This document shows positions 5,723 to 6,757 of a stretch of 6,757 nt of DNA, in pieces; position 1 is the stretch's first letter, and each line of letters opens with the position of its first letter. Made by a program: the position numbers and the translations under genes. The notes under the pieces are model-generated. The model ran no database searches. It was not told the origin of the DNA and saw nothing but the letters and a program-made list of their open reading frames with translations. The DNA comes from Bryobacterales bacterium (GTDB taxonomy: Bacteria > Acidobacteriota > Terriglobia > Bryobacterales > Bryobacteraceae): assembly GCA_030838885.1 (NCBI GenBank), contig JAUZEU010000004.1, forward strand, positions 1-6,757. Reading direction: 5' to 3'.

Positions 5723-6757
5723 GTGAATCTTCGCGAACTGGCGCGCGCTGCCACTGCAGTTGAGAATGGCGCTCCGTTGCCGAATGGGCTTGCGGACGGG
5801 CACGGTCTGGTGATCGGAGTGACAGGCCCGCCGGGGGCGGGGAAGAGCTCTTTGGTCGACGCGCTGATTGCTGCTTTGCGCGGGCGCGGCAAGACTGTTG
5901 CGGTGGTCGCGGTGGATCCCAGCAGCCGTGCTTCCGGTGGGGCGATTTTGGGCGACCGTATCCGGATGCAGCGGCATCATGCCGACTCCGGAGTTTTCAT
6001 TCGGTCCATGGCTACACGCGGCGTATCGGGCGGTCTGGCGCGTTCGAGCGTTGGACTGGCGCATCTGTTTCGGGGGGCGGGTTTCGATTTCACGATTCTT
6101 GAGACCGTTGGCGTGGGGCAGGATGAGATTGATATTGCGGGGCATGCGGATGTCACGGTGGTGGTGCTGGTGCCTGGTATGGGGGACGATGTGCAGGCCA
6201 TCAAGGCCGGGATTATGGAGGTCGCCGATATCTTCGTGATCAACAAGGCCGATCGCCCTGGCGTGGAGCAGACGCAACGTGAGATTGAGAGTATGTTGTC
6301 GCTGGGCCATGAAGCGGTTCCGATTTTTCGTACGGTGGCGATTGATGGCGTCGGGATTGAAGAGCTGACGGACGCACTTCAGGCGCGTAAAAGGAAGGTC
6401 CCGTCTGCGACTGGGAAGAGCGTGTGCAGCATCGATCATCTGGGCATTGCGGTCCGCTCGATTGAGGATGCATTGTCGTTTTATGCGGGGCAACTCGGCC
6501 TGGAAGTCGCTTCCCGGGAAACGGTAGAGCATGAGAAGGTTCGGCTCGCGATGTTGCCGGTGGGGGAATCGCGCATTGAACTTTTGGAAGACTGGAATGG
6601 CGACTCCACAATCGCGAAGTTCATTGAAAAGCGTGGGCCGGGGTTGCACCACGTCGCACTGCGCGTACCCGATCTGAATGCGGTGATTGCGCGGCTGGAA
6701 TCGGCTGGTGTGCGGCTTCTGAGCCCACCGCAAACCGGCGCCGGCGGTCATACATAT
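5723..6757 (+). CDS. meaB: MeaB/ArgK-type GTPase fused to methylmalonyl-CoA epimerase (3' end beyond window)
   Basis: One uninterrupted frame of 345 codons runs off the window. Residues 1-225 are a MeaB/ArgK G3E GTPase, the chaperone that loads and protects B12-dependent methylmalonyl-CoA mutase. Visible motifs are Walker A GPPGAGKSS (35-43), DPSSRASGGAILGDRIRM (65-82), FIRSMATRG (92-100), ETVGVGQDE (127-135), GDDVQAIKAGIMEVAD (154-169) and NKAD (174-177). After a basic linker (about 222-233), residues 236-345 are a methylmalonyl-CoA epimerase of the glyoxalase/VOC fold: IDHLGIAV (237-244), SFYAGQLGL (252-260), ELLEDW (286-291), GLHHVALRV (307-315) and GVRLLSPP (329-336). H239 and H310 are expected metal ligands and E286 sits at the second ligand position; the final glutamate ligand lies past the window. 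The GTPase half is shorter than free-standing MeaB (about 320-330 residues), lacking the C-terminal arm. An in-frame TAG at 5717-5719 and AAGGA at 5711-5715 support the GTG start. Together the domains serve conversion of propionate-derived methylmalonyl-CoA to succinyl-CoA. Confidence 0.92.
   Translation, partial: MNLRELARAATAVENGAPLPNGLADGHGLVIGVTGPPGAGKSSLVDALIAALRGRGKTVAVVAVDPSSRASGGAILGDRIRMQRHHADSGVFIRSMATRGVSGGLARSSVGLAHLFRGAGFDFTILETVGVGQDEIDIAGHADVTVVVLVPGMGDDVQAIKAGIMEVADIFVINKADRPGVEQTQREIESMLSLGHEAVPIFRTVAIDGVGIEELTDALQARKRKVPSATGKSVCSIDHLGIAVRSIEDALSFYAGQLGLEVASRETVEHEKVRLAMLPVGESRIELLEDWNGDSTIAKFIEKRGPGLHHVALRVPDLNAVIARLESAGVRLLSPPQTGAGGHTY

Noticed and set aside
5705..6751. Long open frame of 348 codons on the minus strand across the GTPase-epimerase gene.
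   Set aside because: Its translation is rich in Arg, His and Pro with no recognisable motif, while the plus strand encodes clear GTPase and epimerase motifs throughout. It is a GC-rich antisense shadow.

Overview
The window is GC-rich, gene-dense bacterial chromosome. It holds four complete protein genes, one gene entering from the left edge and one leaving at the right edge. I see no tRNA, rRNA, CRISPR array, insertion sequence or phage gene. A six-domain S1 protein with a Ser/Gly-rich insert in its last domain, a secreted SMP-30-type hydrolase, a DinB-fold protein and a methylmalonyl-CoA module together suggest a heterotrophic soil-type bacterium. My best guess is Acidobacteriota (Solibacter/Bryobacter-like). 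This rests on recollection of the families, not on a search, so treat it as about 50% likely.

Layout. (1) 3-1616, +: ribosomal protein S1 (rpsA) without its N-terminus, ending in a stem-loop terminator. (2) 1636-2154, -: a DinB-superfamily protein, convergent with rpsA; its stop codon lies in the terminator stem. (3) 2187-3161, +: an exported SMP-30/gluconolactonase-family protein, divergent from the DinB gene across only 32 bp. (4) 3162-3410: an intergenic region with a consensus-like DnaA box and weaker relatives. (5) 3411-4559, +: a NagA-family amidohydrolase of a variant subfamily. (6) 4577-5719, +: a short-chain-type acyl-CoA dehydrogenase whose GTG start sits in the loop of an inverted repeat. 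(7) 5723-6757, +: an unbroken reading frame joining a MeaB/ArgK-type GTPase to methylmalonyl-CoA epimerase, cut by the window end.

Genes 5-7 lie on one strand with gaps of 17 and 3 bp and look like a transcription unit. The acyl-CoA dehydrogenase and the fusion protein fit breakdown of branched-chain amino acids or odd-chain acyl groups: acyl-CoA oxidation, then epimerisation of methylmalonyl-CoA, then a B12-dependent mutase protected by the GTPase. The mutase is not in the window and is expected nearby. The NagA-like gene has no obvious place in this pathway.

The most notable item is the GTPase-epimerase fusion. Its GTPase half lacks the usual C-terminal dimerisation arm, and the epimerase domain stands in that place. 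This could tether epimerase to mutase, but that is inference. The remaining genes are recognisable families in ordinary arrangements.
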